The position numbers were made by a program, and so were the translations under genes. A stretch of DNA of 64,000 nt from NCBI RefSeq assembly GCF_030128875.1, contig NZ_CP124620.1, forward strand, positions 2,790,001 through 2,854,000, given 5' to 3'. Below, in pieces: positions 53,531 to 64,000 of the stretch. Below the pieces are notes generated by a model, which saw nothing but the letters and a program-made list of their open reading frames with translations, did not search any database and was not told the origin of the DNA. Source of the stretch: Stenotrophomonas sp. BIO128-Bstrain. GTDB taxonomy: Bacteria; Pseudomonadota; Gammaproteobacteria; Xanthomonadales; Xanthomonadaceae. Position 1 is the stretch's first letter. Each line of letters starts with the position of its first letter.

Positions 53531-55024
53531 ATGGACAGCGCCAAGCTCGGCCAATTCGTCAGTGAAAAGTGGGACAACGAGATCGTCCCGCAATTGGTCG
53601 ATTACATCCGTATCCCCAACAAATCGCCGATGTTCGACGCCGATTGGGTCGCCAACGGCTACATGGAACAGGCCGTCACCCTGATGGAAACCTGGGCCAA
53701 GGCCCAGAACCTGCCCGGCCTGACCGTCGAGGTCGTGCGCCTGGAAGGCCGCACCCCGCTGCTGCTGCTGGAAATCCCGGCCTCCGGCGCCGAGACCGGC
53801 GACGACACCATCCTGCTGTACGGCCATCTGGACAAGCAGCCGGAAATGACCGGCTGGGACGATGACCTGGGCCCGTGGATCCCGGTGCTGCGCGGCGACA
53901 AGCTGTACGGCCGCGGCGGCGCCGATGACGGCTACGCGATGTTCGGTTCGCTGGCCGCCGTGCTGGCGCTGCAGGAACAAGGCCTGCCGCACGCGCGCTG
54001 CGTGATCCTGATCGAAGCCTGCGAAGAATCCGGCAGCTACGACCTGCCCGCCTACGTTGATCACCTGGCCGAGCGCATCGGCAAGCCGTCGCTGGTGGTG
54101 TGCCTGGATTCGGGCTGCGCCAACTACGACCAGCTGTGGTGCACCACCTCGCTGCGCGGCCTGACCGGCGGCAACTTCTCGGTCAAGGTGCTCAACGAAG
54201 GCGTGCATTCCGGCGATGCCTCCGGCGTGATCCCGTCCAGCTTCCGCCTGCTGCGCCAGCTGATCTCGCGCATCGAGGACGAGAACACCGGCCGCATCCT
54301 GATCGACGGCATGAATGTCGAGATCCCGGTCGAGCGCCAGGAACAGGCCAAGCGCGCCGCTGAAGTGGTGGACACCGCCATCTTCGAGAAATTCCCGATG
54401 GTCGACGGCCTGCGCCCGATGAACGATGACCTGGCCGAACTGGTGCTCAACCGCACCTGGCGGCCGGCGCTGTCGGTCACCGGTGTGGACGGCCTGCCGC
54501 CGCTGGCCTCGGCCGGCAACGTGCTGCGCCCGCATACCGCGGTGAAGCTGTCGCTGCGCCTGCCCCCGACCGCCGACGGCAAGGCCTGCGGCGAGCTGCT
54601 CAAGGAAGCGCTGCTGCGCGATCCGCCGAATGGCGCCGAAGTGAAGCTGGACCTAGAGAAGGCCTCCAGCGGCTGGAACGCCCCGGCCATGGCGCCGTGG
54701 CTGACCCAGGCGATCGACGATGCCAGCCAGACCTTCTTCGGCAAGCCGGCGATGTACATGGGCGAAGGCGGCTCGATCCCGTTCATGGGCATGCTCGGCG
54801 AGAAGTTCCCGGGCGCGCAGTTCATGATCACCGGCGTGCTCGGCCCGCACTCCAACGCACACGGCCCGAACGAGTTCCTGCACATCCCGATGGGCAAGCG
54901 CGTGACCTCGTGCGTGTCCAAGGTGATCAGCGAGCATTACGCGGCCAGCCTGCGTGGCGAGACCAGCGGTTCGCCGGTCGCCGCCGACAGCGGTACCCGT
55001 CACGGCGGCCACGGCTGCTGCTGA
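53531..55024 (+). CDS. M20-family metallopeptidase
   Basis: 497 residues from MDSAKLGQFVSEKW with CGGAG before it; an in-frame ATG eight codons earlier is rejected. Metal-binding residues: YGHLDKQPE (first His/Asp), GRGGADDGYA, EACEESGSYD (bridging Glu), SGCANYDQ and the last His in HGPNEFLHI. The long 497-residue form with insert is that of dipeptidase-like M20 enzymes of Xanthomonadaceae. The C-terminus ends GTRHGGHGCC, His- and Cys-rich. Peptide specificity unknown. Cytoplasmic. Confidence 0.88.
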   Translation: MDSAKLGQFVSEKWDNEIVPQLVDYIRIPNKSPMFDADWVANGYMEQAVTLMETWAKAQNLPGLTVEVVRLEGRTPLLLLEIPASGAETGDDTILLYGHLDKQPEMTGWDDDLGPWIPVLRGDKLYGRGGADDGYAMFGSLAAVLALQEQGLPHARCVILIEACEESGSYDLPAYVDHLAERIGKPSLVVCLDSGCANYDQLWCTTSLRGLTGGNFSVKVLNEGVHSGDASGVIPSSFRLLRQLISRIEDENTGRILIDGMNVEIPVERQEQAKRAAEVVDTAIFEKFPMVDGLRPMNDDLAELVLNRTWRPALSVTGVDGLPPLASAGNVLRPHTAVKLSLRLPPTADGKACGELLKEALLRDPPNGAEVKLDLEKASSGWNAPAMAPWLTQAIDDASQTFFGKPAMYMGEGGSIPFMGMLGEKFPGAQFMITGVLGPHSNAHGPNEFLHIPMGKRVTSCVSKVISEHYAASLRGETSGSPVAADSGTRHGGHGCC

Positions 55025-55083
55025 CGTTGGCGGACGCAGCCCGGCCTTGCTAGGCTGCGTCCACCTCTACTGACGCATTTGGC

Positions 55084-55353
55084 ATGAACGGACTGTTTGG
55101 CAGCACCAGCTGGCTCTACATCATCCTGGTCGGCTTCGTCGTCGGTCTGCTCGGGCGTTTCTTCATGCCGGGCAACAACCGCATGGGCTGCCTGCTGACC
55201 ATCGTGCTCGGCATCGTCGGCGCCCTGCTGGCCGGCTGGTTCGGCCAGTACATGGGCTGGTATGCCCGCGGCGAGCCGGCCGGTTTCATCGGCGCGATCC
55301 TGGGTGCGATCGCGGTCCTGGCCGTGCTCCGGCTGTTCAGCAGCAAGCGCTGA
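55084..55353 (+). CDS. GlsB/YeaQ/YmgE-family stress-response membrane protein
   Basis: 89 residues with three hydrophobic helices: WLYIILVGFVVGLLGRFFMP, LLTIVLGIVGALLAGWFG and GFIGAILGAIAVLAVLRLF. The GLL-R-F-MPG motif and the glycine-rich second helix are typical of the transglycosylase-associated (GlsB/YeaQ) family, often induced by stress. 59 bases after the peptidase; amgK follows. Confidence 0.85.
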   Translation: MNGLFGSTSWLYIILVGFVVGLLGRFFMPGNNRMGCLLTIVLGIVGALLAGWFGQYMGWYARGEPAGFIGAILGAIAVLAVLRLFSSKR

Positions 55354-55411
55354 GCATCGCCCTCTTCTTTCTTCCCGCGCGCCGTCCGGCGCCGCTTCGA
55401 CGTACCCGTCC

Positions 55412-57135
<1,724 letters not shown>

Positions 57136-57174
57136 CGGCACGGGCAAAACCGCGCCCCCCCGGTCAATCCGGTG

Positions 57175-57245
57175 GTAGAGCCGACCGTTGGTCGGCTGCT
57201 CTACGCCCGAGCCCACCAGAGCAGCCGACCAACGGTCGGCTCTAC
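57175..57245. repeat. SMAG/REP dimer, stem type B
   Basis: GTAGAGCCGACCGTTGGTCG... and its inverse, arms identical in sequence to those at 17104-17206, with a short 19-base loop. The right CTAC (57242-57245) is the stop codon (TAG) of hda on the minus strand. Confidence 0.9.
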
Positions 57246-57952
57246 AGGCGGTGTGGGCCGTCTTCAAGGACCTGGCGCAGGAACGGTACGGTGATGCGGC
57301 GCTGCGCCGCCAGCGATTCGCGGTCCAGCCAGTCCAGCAGGCTGACCAGGCTGCCCAGCTCGCGGCCGGTACGGGTCAGCAACCATTCGATGGCGGCCTC
57401 GTCGATGGCCAGGCCACGTCGCGCCGCGCGTTCGCGCAACACCGCCGCACGGCCTTCGTCGTCCAGCGGCTGCAGCACCACGCGCACGCACTGCTGCAGG
57501 CGTGAGCGCAGGTCTGGCAGCACCAGCCCCAGCTGGTCCGGGGCGTGCTGCGCGGTGTACAGCAGGGTGATCCCCGCGGCGCGCGCACGGTTGTGGAAAT
57601 CAAACAGCGCCACTTCATCTTCGCGCTGCCCGGCTACGGCGTCGAGCCCGTCCAGCGCGACCAGGTCGCGCCCCTCCAGCGATTCCAGCGCGGCGCGGGT
57701 GCGTCCGACCACCGCCTTCAGCGGCAGGTACGTCGGCTGGCGGCCGGCCTGTTCGGCCAGCGAACACATCGCCAGCGCCTGGTGGGTCTTGCCGGTGCCC
57801 GGCGCGCCTTCGAGGTAGACCCAGTCGTGCGCCGCGCCCACGGCGATGGCGCGCAGCTGCGCCAGTGCGCCATCCGGCGCGCCGATGAAGGTCTCCAGCC
57901 GCTCGTCCTGCGGGTAGCGCAGGGCAAGCGGCAACTGCGGCACGACACTCAC
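57242..57952 (-). CDS. hda: DnaA regulatory inactivator Hda
   Basis: 236 residues from GTG (57952), which overlaps the permease stop by four bases. N-terminal clamp-binding motif QLPLALRYP, Walker A GAPGTGKT (about 49-56), Walker B LVALDGLDAV, sensor motifs YTAQHAPDQLG and RTGRELGSLVSLL. Hda with the sliding clamp promotes hydrolysis of DnaA-ATP and limits re-initiation. Stop codon TAG is donated by a SMAG element. Operon with the upstream permease and DUF2066 gene. Confidence 0.94.
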   Translation of the reverse strand: MSVVPQLPLALRYPQDERLETFIGAPDGALAQLRAIAVGAAHDWVYLEGAPGTGKTHQALAMCSLAEQAGRQPTYLPLKAVVGRTRAALESLEGRDLVALDGLDAVAGQREDEVALFDFHNRARAAGITLLYTAQHAPDQLGLVLPDLRSRLQQCVRVVLQPLDDEGRAAVLRERAARRGLAIDEAAIEWLLTRTGRELGSLVSLLDWLDRESLAAQRRITVPFLRQVLEDGPHRL

Positions 57953-59121
57953 TGCGCGTCCGGCCCCTTCGGGGTGCCTACGATCACGATCTCGGGCTTG
58001 TCGACGTAGGCATCGAGCACGATCGCCGACTTCTCACCGGCATACAGATCACTCTGGCGATAACGCTGGTGCGCATAGCGCAGCAGCACGTTGCTGACCG
58101 CCGCCACCGGCAGCGCGAGCAGCATGCCCAGGAAGCCGAACAGCTGGCCACCGGCCATCACCGCGAAGATCACCGCCACCGGGTGCAGGCCGATCTTGTC
58201 GCCGACGATGCGCGGGGTCAGCACGTAGCTTTCCAGCAGCTGGCCCACGGTGAACACCACGCCGACCAGGATCAGCAGTTTCAGATCGAAGCCCTGCGCC
58301 TGCACCAGCGCGGCCACCACGGCCATCACGATGCCGGTGGTCGCGCCCAGGTAGGGAATGAAGCTGATCAGGCCGGCCACCAGCCCGATCAACAGGCCCA
58401 GCTTCAGGCCGACCAGCGACAGGCCCGCGGCGTACACCACGCCCAGCGCGATCATCACCAGGAACTGGCCGCGGATGAATGCCCCCAGCACCTCGTCCGA
58501 CTCACGCGCCAGGTTGGTGATGGTGCCGACGTGGTTGCGCGGAATCATCGAAGCCACGCGCTCGACCAGCTTGTCCCAGTCGCGCAGGAAGTAGAACGCC
58601 AGGATCGGCAGCAGCAGGATGTTGACCACCCAGGTGACCATCGTGAAGCCCGAGCGCTGCACGTAACCGAAGAAGGTCTTGGCGAAGCCACCGGCCTGCT
58701 GCCAGTGGCTGCGCACCCACTCGATCAGCCGGTCCGGGTCCATCCACTGCATGACCTCCAGCCCGGTCTTCTGCTCGAACCACGGGATGCCTTTTTCCAT
58801 CAGCCATTGCTGTGCCTGCGGGATCGCCGCCACCAGCGTGGCGACCTGGCGCTCGATCATCGGCACCAGGATCAGCAGCGCGGCGGTGATCAGCAGGATC
58901 ATCGCGACGAACACCAGCACCACGCCGGTGTTGCGCGAGCGGCCGGTGGCCTCGATCCGGTCGACCAGCGGGTCGCCCAGCCAGGCCAGCGCCAGGGCCA
59001 GCACGAAGGGGGTCAGGATCGGGCCGAGCAGCCAGATCACCCAGCCGGCGGCAAGCGCCACCAGCACATACTTCAACCGCCTGAGGAACTGCGCGATTTC
59101 CGCTTCGGGGGTAAGGATCAT
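57949..59121 (-). CDS. AI-2E/PerM-family membrane protein
   Basis: 390 residues with seven to eight hydrophobic segments, including LAAGWVIWLLGPILTPFVLALALAW and several Gly-rich C-terminal helices, as in the AI-2E exporter/PerM family. The PGLNR-free, IPYLGATTG motif and the FGFLGMLLALPVAAV end are typical. Its substrate is uncertain; a transport role for autoinducer-2 has been claimed for some members only. Overlaps both neighbours by four bases. Confidence 0.88.
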   Translation of the reverse strand: MILTPEAEIAQFLRRLKYVLVALAAGWVIWLLGPILTPFVLALALAWLGDPLVDRIEATGRSRNTGVVLVFVAMILLITAALLILVPMIERQVATLVAAIPQAQQWLMEKGIPWFEQKTGLEVMQWMDPDRLIEWVRSHWQQAGGFAKTFFGYVQRSGFTMVTWVVNILLLPILAFYFLRDWDKLVERVASMIPRNHVGTITNLARESDEVLGAFIRGQFLVMIALGVVYAAGLSLVGLKLGLLIGLVAGLISFIPYLGATTGIVMAVVAALVQAQGFDLKLLILVGVVFTVGQLLESYVLTPRIVGDKIGLHPVAVIFAVMAGGQLFGFLGMLLALPVAAVSNVLLRYAHQRYRQSDLYAGEKSAIVLDAYVDKPEIVIVGTPKGPDAQ

Positions 59122-60242
59122 CGCAGGCGGTACTCGTTGCTGGCAGGCGGCGGCAGGGCCGAGGGGTTGGTTTCATCGATCGGCACCGGCAGGGCCAGCG
59201 GCGCGGTCGGCGCGATCACGCCGTTGTCGCCCAGCATGCGGTTCAGGCCGGGCAGGCCGGTGGTCAGTTCCAGCGACAGCTCCAGGCGGTCGCCAGAGGC
59301 GCGCACCGGGGTGACGTTGCGCACCACCGCGGTCTCGCGCAGGCCGGCAGCCAGGCGCATGTAATCCTCGGCACTGTTCAGGCCCAGCACCACGATCGTG
59401 TAGGTCCCGGCGGCACCGGTGGCGGCCCCGGCCTTGGCATAACGGCGAACCAGCGCATCGGCGGCGCCGTCGGCACCACCGGCCATGGCGCGGCGGGCGT
59501 CACTGTCCTTGGTGCTCCACTTGTTCAGTTCCTTGCCGCCATCGACGAATACCCAGTCGGCGACCCAGCCACTGCCATCGCGGTAGAGCTTGCCGATCAG
59601 CTGCATCGGCGGGGCATAGCGCGCCGAGGCGCGGGCGACGGCGGCCGTATCCTGGCGCCAGATCGCGCCGACCAGCGCCTGCTCGGCCGCGCTGCCCGAG
59701 GGCAGGCCCAGCTTGTAGCCGCGTTCGATGGCCCGGTTGAGCAGCGGGCGGGCCGCGTTGGCCTGCTGGACGGTGACCAGGCGCGGGCCGGAGCCATCGT
59801 CGATAGCCAGCCAGATCACCGGCTTCGGGCGGGGCTGCGGCCACAGCGGCAGGCCCAGGGCCGAGATCAGCCCGTCGACGTCATCCTCGCGGAAGCGCGC
59901 CACCAGGATCGTGCGGTAGCTCGGGGCGCCGCCGGCCGAGGTGCTCTGGTCCTGGCGGTAGTCATAGCTGGCCACGTAATCCTTGGCGTTGCGCAGGGCC
60001 TGCATCACCCCGGGGCGGCTCATCACGCTGCGGTCGCCCGAGAGTTTGGCCAGCACATTGCCCAGCGCCCTGGCCAGGGCACCGTTGCGGTCCGAATCGG
60101 CCTGGCTGTTGACCGGGACCTCGGCCTCGTAAGCGCCACTGGCGGTGGCCACATCGCCTTCGGTGCGCAGGCCGCTCTGGGCCATCGAGGCCACCGGCAG
60201 GCACAGCGCGAGGAACATCATGAAAAAGAGGCTGCGGCGCAT
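59118..60242 (-). CDS. DUF2066 secreted protein
   Basis: 374 residues from MRRSLFFMMFLALCLPVASMA, a signal peptide, with GGAAGTCC before it (an in-frame ATG 12 bases earlier is possible). DUF2066 features: EAEVPVNSQADSDRNGALARALGNVLAKLSGD near the start and YRTILVARFREDDVDGLISALG. This family sits next to hda and purM in many gammaproteobacteria but has no defined function. Convergent order DUF2066-PerM-Hda, divergent from purM. Confidence 0.85.
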   Translation of the reverse strand: MRRSLFFMMFLALCLPVASMAQSGLRTEGDVATASGAYEAEVPVNSQADSDRNGALARALGNVLAKLSGDRSVMSRPGVMQALRNAKDYVASYDYRQDQSTSAGGAPSYRTILVARFREDDVDGLISALGLPLWPQPRPKPVIWLAIDDGSGPRLVTVQQANAARPLLNRAIERGYKLGLPSGSAAEQALVGAIWRQDTAAVARASARYAPPMQLIGKLYRDGSGWVADWVFVDGGKELNKWSTKDSDARRAMAGGADGAADALVRRYAKAGAATGAAGTYTIVVLGLNSAEDYMRLAAGLRETAVVRNVTPVRASGDRLELSLELTTGLPGLNRMLGDNGVIAPTAPLALPVPIDETNPSALPPPASNEYRLR

Positions 60243-60311
60243 CAGGACTTCCATTGAGCGTATCCGGGGGGAATTGTTGCCCGAATAGGGCCTGCGCGCC
60301 AACGTGGCCTG

Positions 60312-60318
60312 TTAAAAT
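60312..60318 (+). promoter_or_regulatory. -10 region of purM
   Basis: TTAAAAT 32 bases upstream of the purM GTG; the -35 is not clear. Confidence 0.4.
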
Positions 60319-60350
60319 CGCGCTTTCACCCCAGCGCAGCGCCGACGCCC

Positions 60351-61406
60351 GTGACCAATTCCCCGTCCAACCCCTCTCCCCTGACCTACCGCGACGCCGG
60401 TGTCGATATCGACGCGGGCAATGAGCTGGTCGAGCGCATCAAGCCGCTGGTGAAGCGCAGTTTCCGCCCGGAAGTCATGGGGGGCCTGGGTGGCTTCGGC
60501 GCCCTGTTCGACCTCTCCAGCAAGTACCGCGAGCCGGTCCTGGTCTCGGGGACGGACGGCGTGGGCACCAAGCTGAAGCTCGCACAACAGCTGGGCCGCC
60601 ACGACACGATCGGCATCGATCTGGTCGCCATGTGCGTGAACGACGTGCTGGTCCAGGGCGCCGAGCCGTTGTTCTTCCTGGATTATTTCGCCACCGGCAA
60701 GCTGGACATCGATACCGCGGCAGCGGTCGTGGGCGGCATCGCCAACGGCTGTACCGAGGCCGGTTGCGCGCTGATCGGTGGTGAGACCGCTGAAATGCCC
60801 GACATGTATGCCCCGGGCGAGTACGACCTGGCCGGCTTCACCGTCGCCGGTGTCGAGAAGAGCGAACTGAAGGACGGCGCCAGCGTGGCCGCCGGCGACG
60901 TGCTGATCGGCATCGCCTCCTCCGGCCCGCACTCCAACGGCTACTCGCTGGTGCGCCGCATCTATGACCGCGCCGGCCAGCCGGCCGACCTGGAACTGGA
61001 GGGCGGGGTCAAGCTGGTCGATGCGCTGATGGCGCCGACCCGCCTGTACGTCAAGCCGATCCTGGCGCTGCTCAAGACCCATGGCGCGGCGATCCACGGC
61101 ATGGCCCACATCACCGGTGGCGGCCTGACCGAGAACATCATCCGCGTCGTCCCCGAGGGCCTGGGCCTGGACATCCAGGCCGATGCCTGGACCCTGCCGC
61201 CGGTGTTCCAGTGGCTGCAGAAGGAAGGCGCGGTGGCCGACAGCGAGATGTGGCGCACCTTCAACTGCGGCATCGGCTTCGTGCTGATCGTGGCCGCCGA
61301 CCAGGTGGCCTCGGTCGCTGCCGCCGTCACCGCGCAGGGGCTGGACCACTGGACCATCGGTGCCGTGACCCCCGCCGATGGCACCGAACGCGTCAAGATC
61401 GGCTGA
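60351..61406 (+). CDS. purM: Phosphoribosylformylglycinamidine cyclo-ligase
   Basis: 351 residues from a GTG. PurM motifs: [65 protein letters not shown] and [10 protein letters not shown]. Catalyses the ATP-dependent closure to 5-aminoimidazole ribotide in purine synthesis. First gene of purM-membrane protein-purN. Confidence 0.96.
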   Translation: MTNSPSNPSPLTYRDAGVDIDAGNELVERIKPLVKRSFRPEVMGGLGGFGALFDLSSKYREPVLVSGTDGVGTKLKLAQQLGRHDTIGIDLVAMCVNDVLVQGAEPLFFLDYFATGKLDIDTAAAVVGGIANGCTEAGCALIGGETAEMPDMYAPGEYDLAGFTVAGVEKSELKDGASVAAGDVLIGIASSGPHSNGYSLVRRIYDRAGQPADLELEGGVKLVDALMAPTRLYVKPILALLKTHGAAIHGMAHITGGGLTENIIRVVPEGLGLDIQADAWTLPPVFQWLQKEGAVADSEMWRTFNCGIGFVLIVAADQVASVAAAVTAQGLDHWTIGAVTPADGTERVKIG

Positions 61407-61414
61407 GCCCGGTC

Positions 61415-61897
61415 ATGGAGCCCCGCCTGGAGGCCGCTGCCCAACCGCCGTCGCTGCCCGCCGCAGCGGCGCCGGCCGTGCCGGGCACCGCGGTTGACAC
61501 CTCGCAGCTGCAACTGCTGTCGGTCTTCCACTATGTGCTGGCCGGCCTGACCGCGCTGTTCTCGCTGTTCCCGCTGATCTATCTGTTGATGGGCGTGGCC
61601 GTCATCTTCGCCGCACCACCGCCGTTGGCGCCGGGCGAGGCGCCGCCGCCGTTCGATCCGCGCCTGCTTGGGTGGGTGTTCGTGCTGATCGGTGGGCTGG
61701 GCTGCGCTGCCGGGCTGGTGCTGGCCGGGTACATGGCCTATGCCGGGCGCTGCCTGGCGCAGCGCCGGCGTTACCTGCTGTGCATGGTGGTGGCCGGTAT
61801 CGCCTGCATCTTCATGCCGTTCGGTACCGCCCTGGGCGTGTTCACCCTGGTGGTGCTGTCGCGCCCGGCAGTCAAGGCGGCCTTCGAAACCGCATGA
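61415..61897 (+). CDS. Membrane protein of unknown function between purM and purN
   Basis: 160 residues. Ala/Pro-rich N-terminus (about 30 residues), then three hydrophobic helices (about 38-66, 86-110, 121-150) with the segment ARCLAQRRRYLLC between the last two. It starts 8 bases after purM and overlaps purN (ATGA), so it is co-translated with the purine genes although it is not an enzyme. Family not recognised by me. Confidence 0.7.
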   Translation: MEPRLEAAAQPPSLPAAAAPAVPGTAVDTSQLQLLSVFHYVLAGLTALFSLFPLIYLLMGVAVIFAAPPPLAPGEAPPPFDPRLLGWVFVLIGGLGCAAGLVLAGYMAYAGRCLAQRRRYLLCMVVAGIACIFMPFGTALGVFTLVVLSRPAVKAAFETA

Positions 61898-62547
61898 GCA
61901 GCCGTATCGCCGTACTCGCCTCCGGCCGGGGCAGCAATCTGCAGGCCATCCTGGACGCCATCGCCGCGCAGCGGCTGGATGCGCAGGTCGTGGCCGTGCT
62001 CTCGGACAAACCCGAGGCCTCGGCCCTGCTCAAGGTCGGCCCGGCCCAGCGCTGGGCGCGCTCGCCCAGGGACTTCCCGGACCGCGCCGCCTTCGATGCG
62101 GCGATGGCCGATGCGCTGGACGCGTTCGCCCCGGACTGGATCGTCTGCGCCGGTTACATGCGCATCCTCGGCCCGGCCTTCGTGGCGCGGTTCGATGGCC
62201 GCCTGGTCAACATCCATCCCTCCCTGCTGCCGCTGTACAAGGGGCTGCACACGCATGCGCGCGCGTTGGAAGCCGGTGATGCCGAGCACGGCGCCAGCGT
62301 GCACTTCGTGGTGCCCGAACTGGATGCCGGCACCGTGCTGGCACAGGCCCGCGTGCCGGTCCAGGCCGGTGACACCGCCGAAGCGCTGGCCCTGCGGGTG
62401 TTGGCCGTGGAGCATCCGCTGCTCATCGCCAGCCTCGGGCTGCTGGTCAGCGGCCGCGTAACTGAACAGGCAGGTCAGCTCCAGCTCGACGGTCACCCCC
62501 TGTTTAGCCCGCTGCGCCTAGATTGCGCCGGACAGCTGAACCGATAA
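61894..62547 (+). CDS. purN: Phosphoribosylglycinamide formyltransferase
   Basis: 217 residues. PurN signature: AVLASGRGSNLQAILDAI (phosphate-binding), the YMRILGPAFV strand, catalytic NIHPSLLPLYKGLHTHARAL (Asn, His) and the acid DAGTVLAQARVPV (Asp). Uses 10-formyl-tetrahydrofolate in the third step of purine synthesis. Start overlaps the stop of the preceding membrane protein. Confidence 0.95.
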   Translation: MSSRIAVLASGRGSNLQAILDAIAAQRLDAQVVAVLSDKPEASALLKVGPAQRWARSPRDFPDRAAFDAAMADALDAFAPDWIVCAGYMRILGPAFVARFDGRLVNIHPSLLPLYKGLHTHARALEAGDAEHGASVHFVVPELDAGTVLAQARVPVQAGDTAEALALRVLAVEHPLLIASLGLLVSGRVTEQAGQLQLDGHPLFSPLRLDCAGQLNR

Positions 62548-62614
62548 GCGCCGCGCACACACGCCGCTGATCCCGGCGCTGGCATTCTTCCCCTTCCCCC
62601 ACCGACCGGCCCGC

Positions 62615-63391
62615 ATGAGAACGCCTTTGTTCAAGCCCGTGCTGCTGATGGCCTCCCTGCTGTGCACTGCCGCCCTTGCCCACGCGCAGGAGACGGCGCC
62701 CCCCCCGTTGCCCGCCCTTCCTGCAATGGACTGGGAGGCACCGCCGCTGCAGCCATTCACCGCCACCTACCAAGCCCTCTACAAGGGCAAGCAGGCCGGC
62801 GATGCGACCATGCGCGTCACCCACACCGGCGGCGACCAGTGGCGGGTGGACATGCAGGTGGTGGGTCGCAGCGGCTTTGCCAGCGTGCTCGGCCTGAACC
62901 TGGAGCAGAGCACGGTGTTCGAGAACCGCAACGGCACCTACGTGCCGTTGAGCCAGAGCACTGTCCGCAAAGGCCTGTTCCTGGGCAAGAAAGTGACCGG
63001 CACCTATGACTGGAAGGCCGGCACCGCGCAGTGGCTGGGCGATCTGAAGAAGGAACGCCGCCAGCCGATCCCGCTGCAGCCCGGCGACCAGAGCGCGCTG
63101 CTGCTGAATCTGGCGATCATGCGCGACGCCCGCCCCGGCGGGCAGATGCACTACCGCTATGTGGACGTGGGCCGCGTCCGCCAGCACGACTACCAGGCCG
63201 CGCCGGACACGGAGAACGTGCCGGTGGGCGACCTGTCCTACAACGCGCTGCGGGTGTACCGCACCAACGGCGGCAACGACGAAACCATCCTCTGGATCGC
63301 CAACGGTGTTCCCACGCCGGTGCGCATCCTGCAACGCGAAGATGGCGAAGATCGGATTGATCTGCGCCTGATCGAATACCAAGGAGTCTGA
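62615..63391 (+). CDS. DUF3108 periplasmic protein 1
   Basis: 258 residues with a signal peptide (LLMASLLCTAALAHAQE). DUF3108 text: FTATYQALYKGKQAGDATMRVTH, VDMQVVGRSGFASVLGLNLEQSTVFENRNG and the DWKAGTAQWLGD segment; the C-terminus ends RIDLRLIEYQGV. A DUF3108 paralogue follows two bases later. Both are probably lipid-linked or envelope proteins; function unknown. Confidence 0.8.
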   Translation: MRTPLFKPVLLMASLLCTAALAHAQETAPPPLPALPAMDWEAPPLQPFTATYQALYKGKQAGDATMRVTHTGGDQWRVDMQVVGRSGFASVLGLNLEQSTVFENRNGTYVPLSQSTVRKGLFLGKKVTGTYDWKAGTAQWLGDLKKERRQPIPLQPGDQSALLLNLAIMRDARPGGQMHYRYVDVGRVRQHDYQAAPDTENVPVGDLSYNALRVYRTNGGNDETILWIANGVPTPVRILQREDGEDRIDLRLIEYQGV

Positions 63392-63393
63392 GC

Positions 63394-64000
63394 ATGACCA
63401 CACTGAACCGTCCGCTGACCTGGATCGCCGCTGGCGCCCTGGCTGTCGTGAGCCTGCCCGCCATGGCGCTGCAGCCGTTCAAGGCCGATTACCAGGCCAG
63501 CTACATGGGCATGCAGGCCAATGGCACCATGACCCTCACCAGCGAAGGCGCCAACAAGTGGCGCTACAGCCTCAACGTCAAGAACCAGCTGGCCGATCTC
63601 AGCCAGAACACCGTCTTCGAGGAAGCCAACGGCCGCCTGCGCCCGCTGAGTAGCAACGACCGCTCGGTGCTGCTGGTCAAGAAGCGCAACGTGGACGCCA
63701 ACTACAACTGGACCAGCAACCAGGCGACCTGGACCGGCGACGTCAAGCCGGACCGTCGCGGCCCGGTCGCGCTCAAGGCCGGCGACATGGACGCCCTGCT
63801 GATCAACCTGGCGATCGCGCGGGATCTGGCTGCCGGCAAGCCGCTGAACTACCGCATGGTCGACGAAGGCCGGATCAAGCCGATGTCCTACAAGGTGGTC
63901 GGCAAGGAAAAGATCACCGTGGCCGGCAAGTCCTACGACGCGACGAAGGTCTCGCGCGTGGACGGCAACAAGGAACTGATCGCCTGGATCGTGCCGGAGT
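63394..64000 (+). CDS. DUF3108 periplasmic protein 2 (3' end outside window)
   Basis: At least 202 residues; open to the window edge. ATG at 63394 follows AGGAG. Signal peptide (WIAAGALAVVSLPAMA), then LQPFKADYQASYMGMQANGTMTLT, the same opening as the upstream paralogue, and VKPDRRGPVALKAGDMDALLINLAIARDL matching RRQPIPLQPGDQSALLLNLAIMRD there. So the two genes come from a tandem duplication. Confidence 0.78.
   Translation, partial: MTTLNRPLTWIAAGALAVVSLPAMALQPFKADYQASYMGMQANGTMTLTSEGANKWRYSLNVKNQLADLSQNTVFEEANGRLRPLSSNDRSVLLVKKRNVDANYNWTSNQATWTGDVKPDRRGPVALKAGDMDALLINLAIARDLAAGKPLNYRMVDEGRIKPMSYKVVGKEKITVAGKSYDATKVSRVDGNKELIAWIVPE

Overview
The window is about 64 kb of high-GC DNA from a Stenotrophomonas-like member of the Xanthomonadaceae. 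Evidence for this is the codon use, the dense TonB-dependent receptor (TBDR) gene content, the fused aspartokinase/diaminopimelate decarboxylase, the MurL/MurD2 pair, an XgtA-type alpha-glucosidase, and GTAG-tagged palindromes of the SMAG/REP type described from Stenotrophomonas maltophilia. No rRNA, tRNA, CRISPR array, prophage or insertion sequence was seen. All assignments come from reading motifs and layout; no database search was possible.

Layout. 0-2.4 kb: the 3' part of an M1 metallopeptidase, an SseB-like gene and an acetyltransferase. 2.5-15.8 kb: a maltodextrin locus with a minus-strand operon (six-hairpin glycosidase, MFS sugar transporter, GH13 amylase), a divergent GH97 glucosidase, a large TBDR and a GH13 alpha-glucosidase. 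The three promoter regions share a 14-bp palindrome that looks like one regulator's operator. Between the TBDR and xgtA lies 0.84 kb without genes, holding two very large nested palindromes around a decayed 9-bp-period repeat. 16-24.5 kb: ispB, a dienelactone-hydrolase-like protein, a SUKH protein, a SMAG tandem array, then lysAC-murL-murD2, which supplies DAP/lysine and the MurD2/MurL route to D-glutamate in peptidoglycan. 24.6-31 kb: mixed small metabolic and stress genes, including an HU protein with a histone-like Lys/Ala tail and a SET-domain methyltransferase. 31.1-37.8 kb: the suf Fe-S operon (Rrf2 regulator, sufB, an LprI-like gene, sufC, sufD, sufS), followed by an acetyltransferase and a Rieske ferredoxin.

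37.8-50.1 kb is an iron island with three promoters that carry Fur-box-like sequences: a Fiu/PiuA-type receptor with PiuC and Sel1 partners, a FepA-type receptor, and a PepSY-DUF2271-DUF4198-ApbE-flavoprotein reductase cluster. The likely logic is uptake of ferric catecholates across the outer membrane and reductive release of iron in the periplasm by a flavin/PepSY electron path. Each receptor gene is preceded by a small single-membrane-segment, proline-rich ORF. 50.1-64 kb: HutD/Ves, two L,D-transpeptidases, ComEA, an M20 peptidase, the peptidoglycan-recycling pair amgK-murU, hda-perM-DUF2066, divergent purM-(membrane protein)-purN, and two tandem DUF3108 genes, the last cut by the window edge.

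Cell-wall metabolism recurs through the window (lysAC/murL/murD2, two L,D-transpeptidases, amgK/murU). SMAG elements sit at gene ends and in two cases supply the stop codon of the neighbouring gene.
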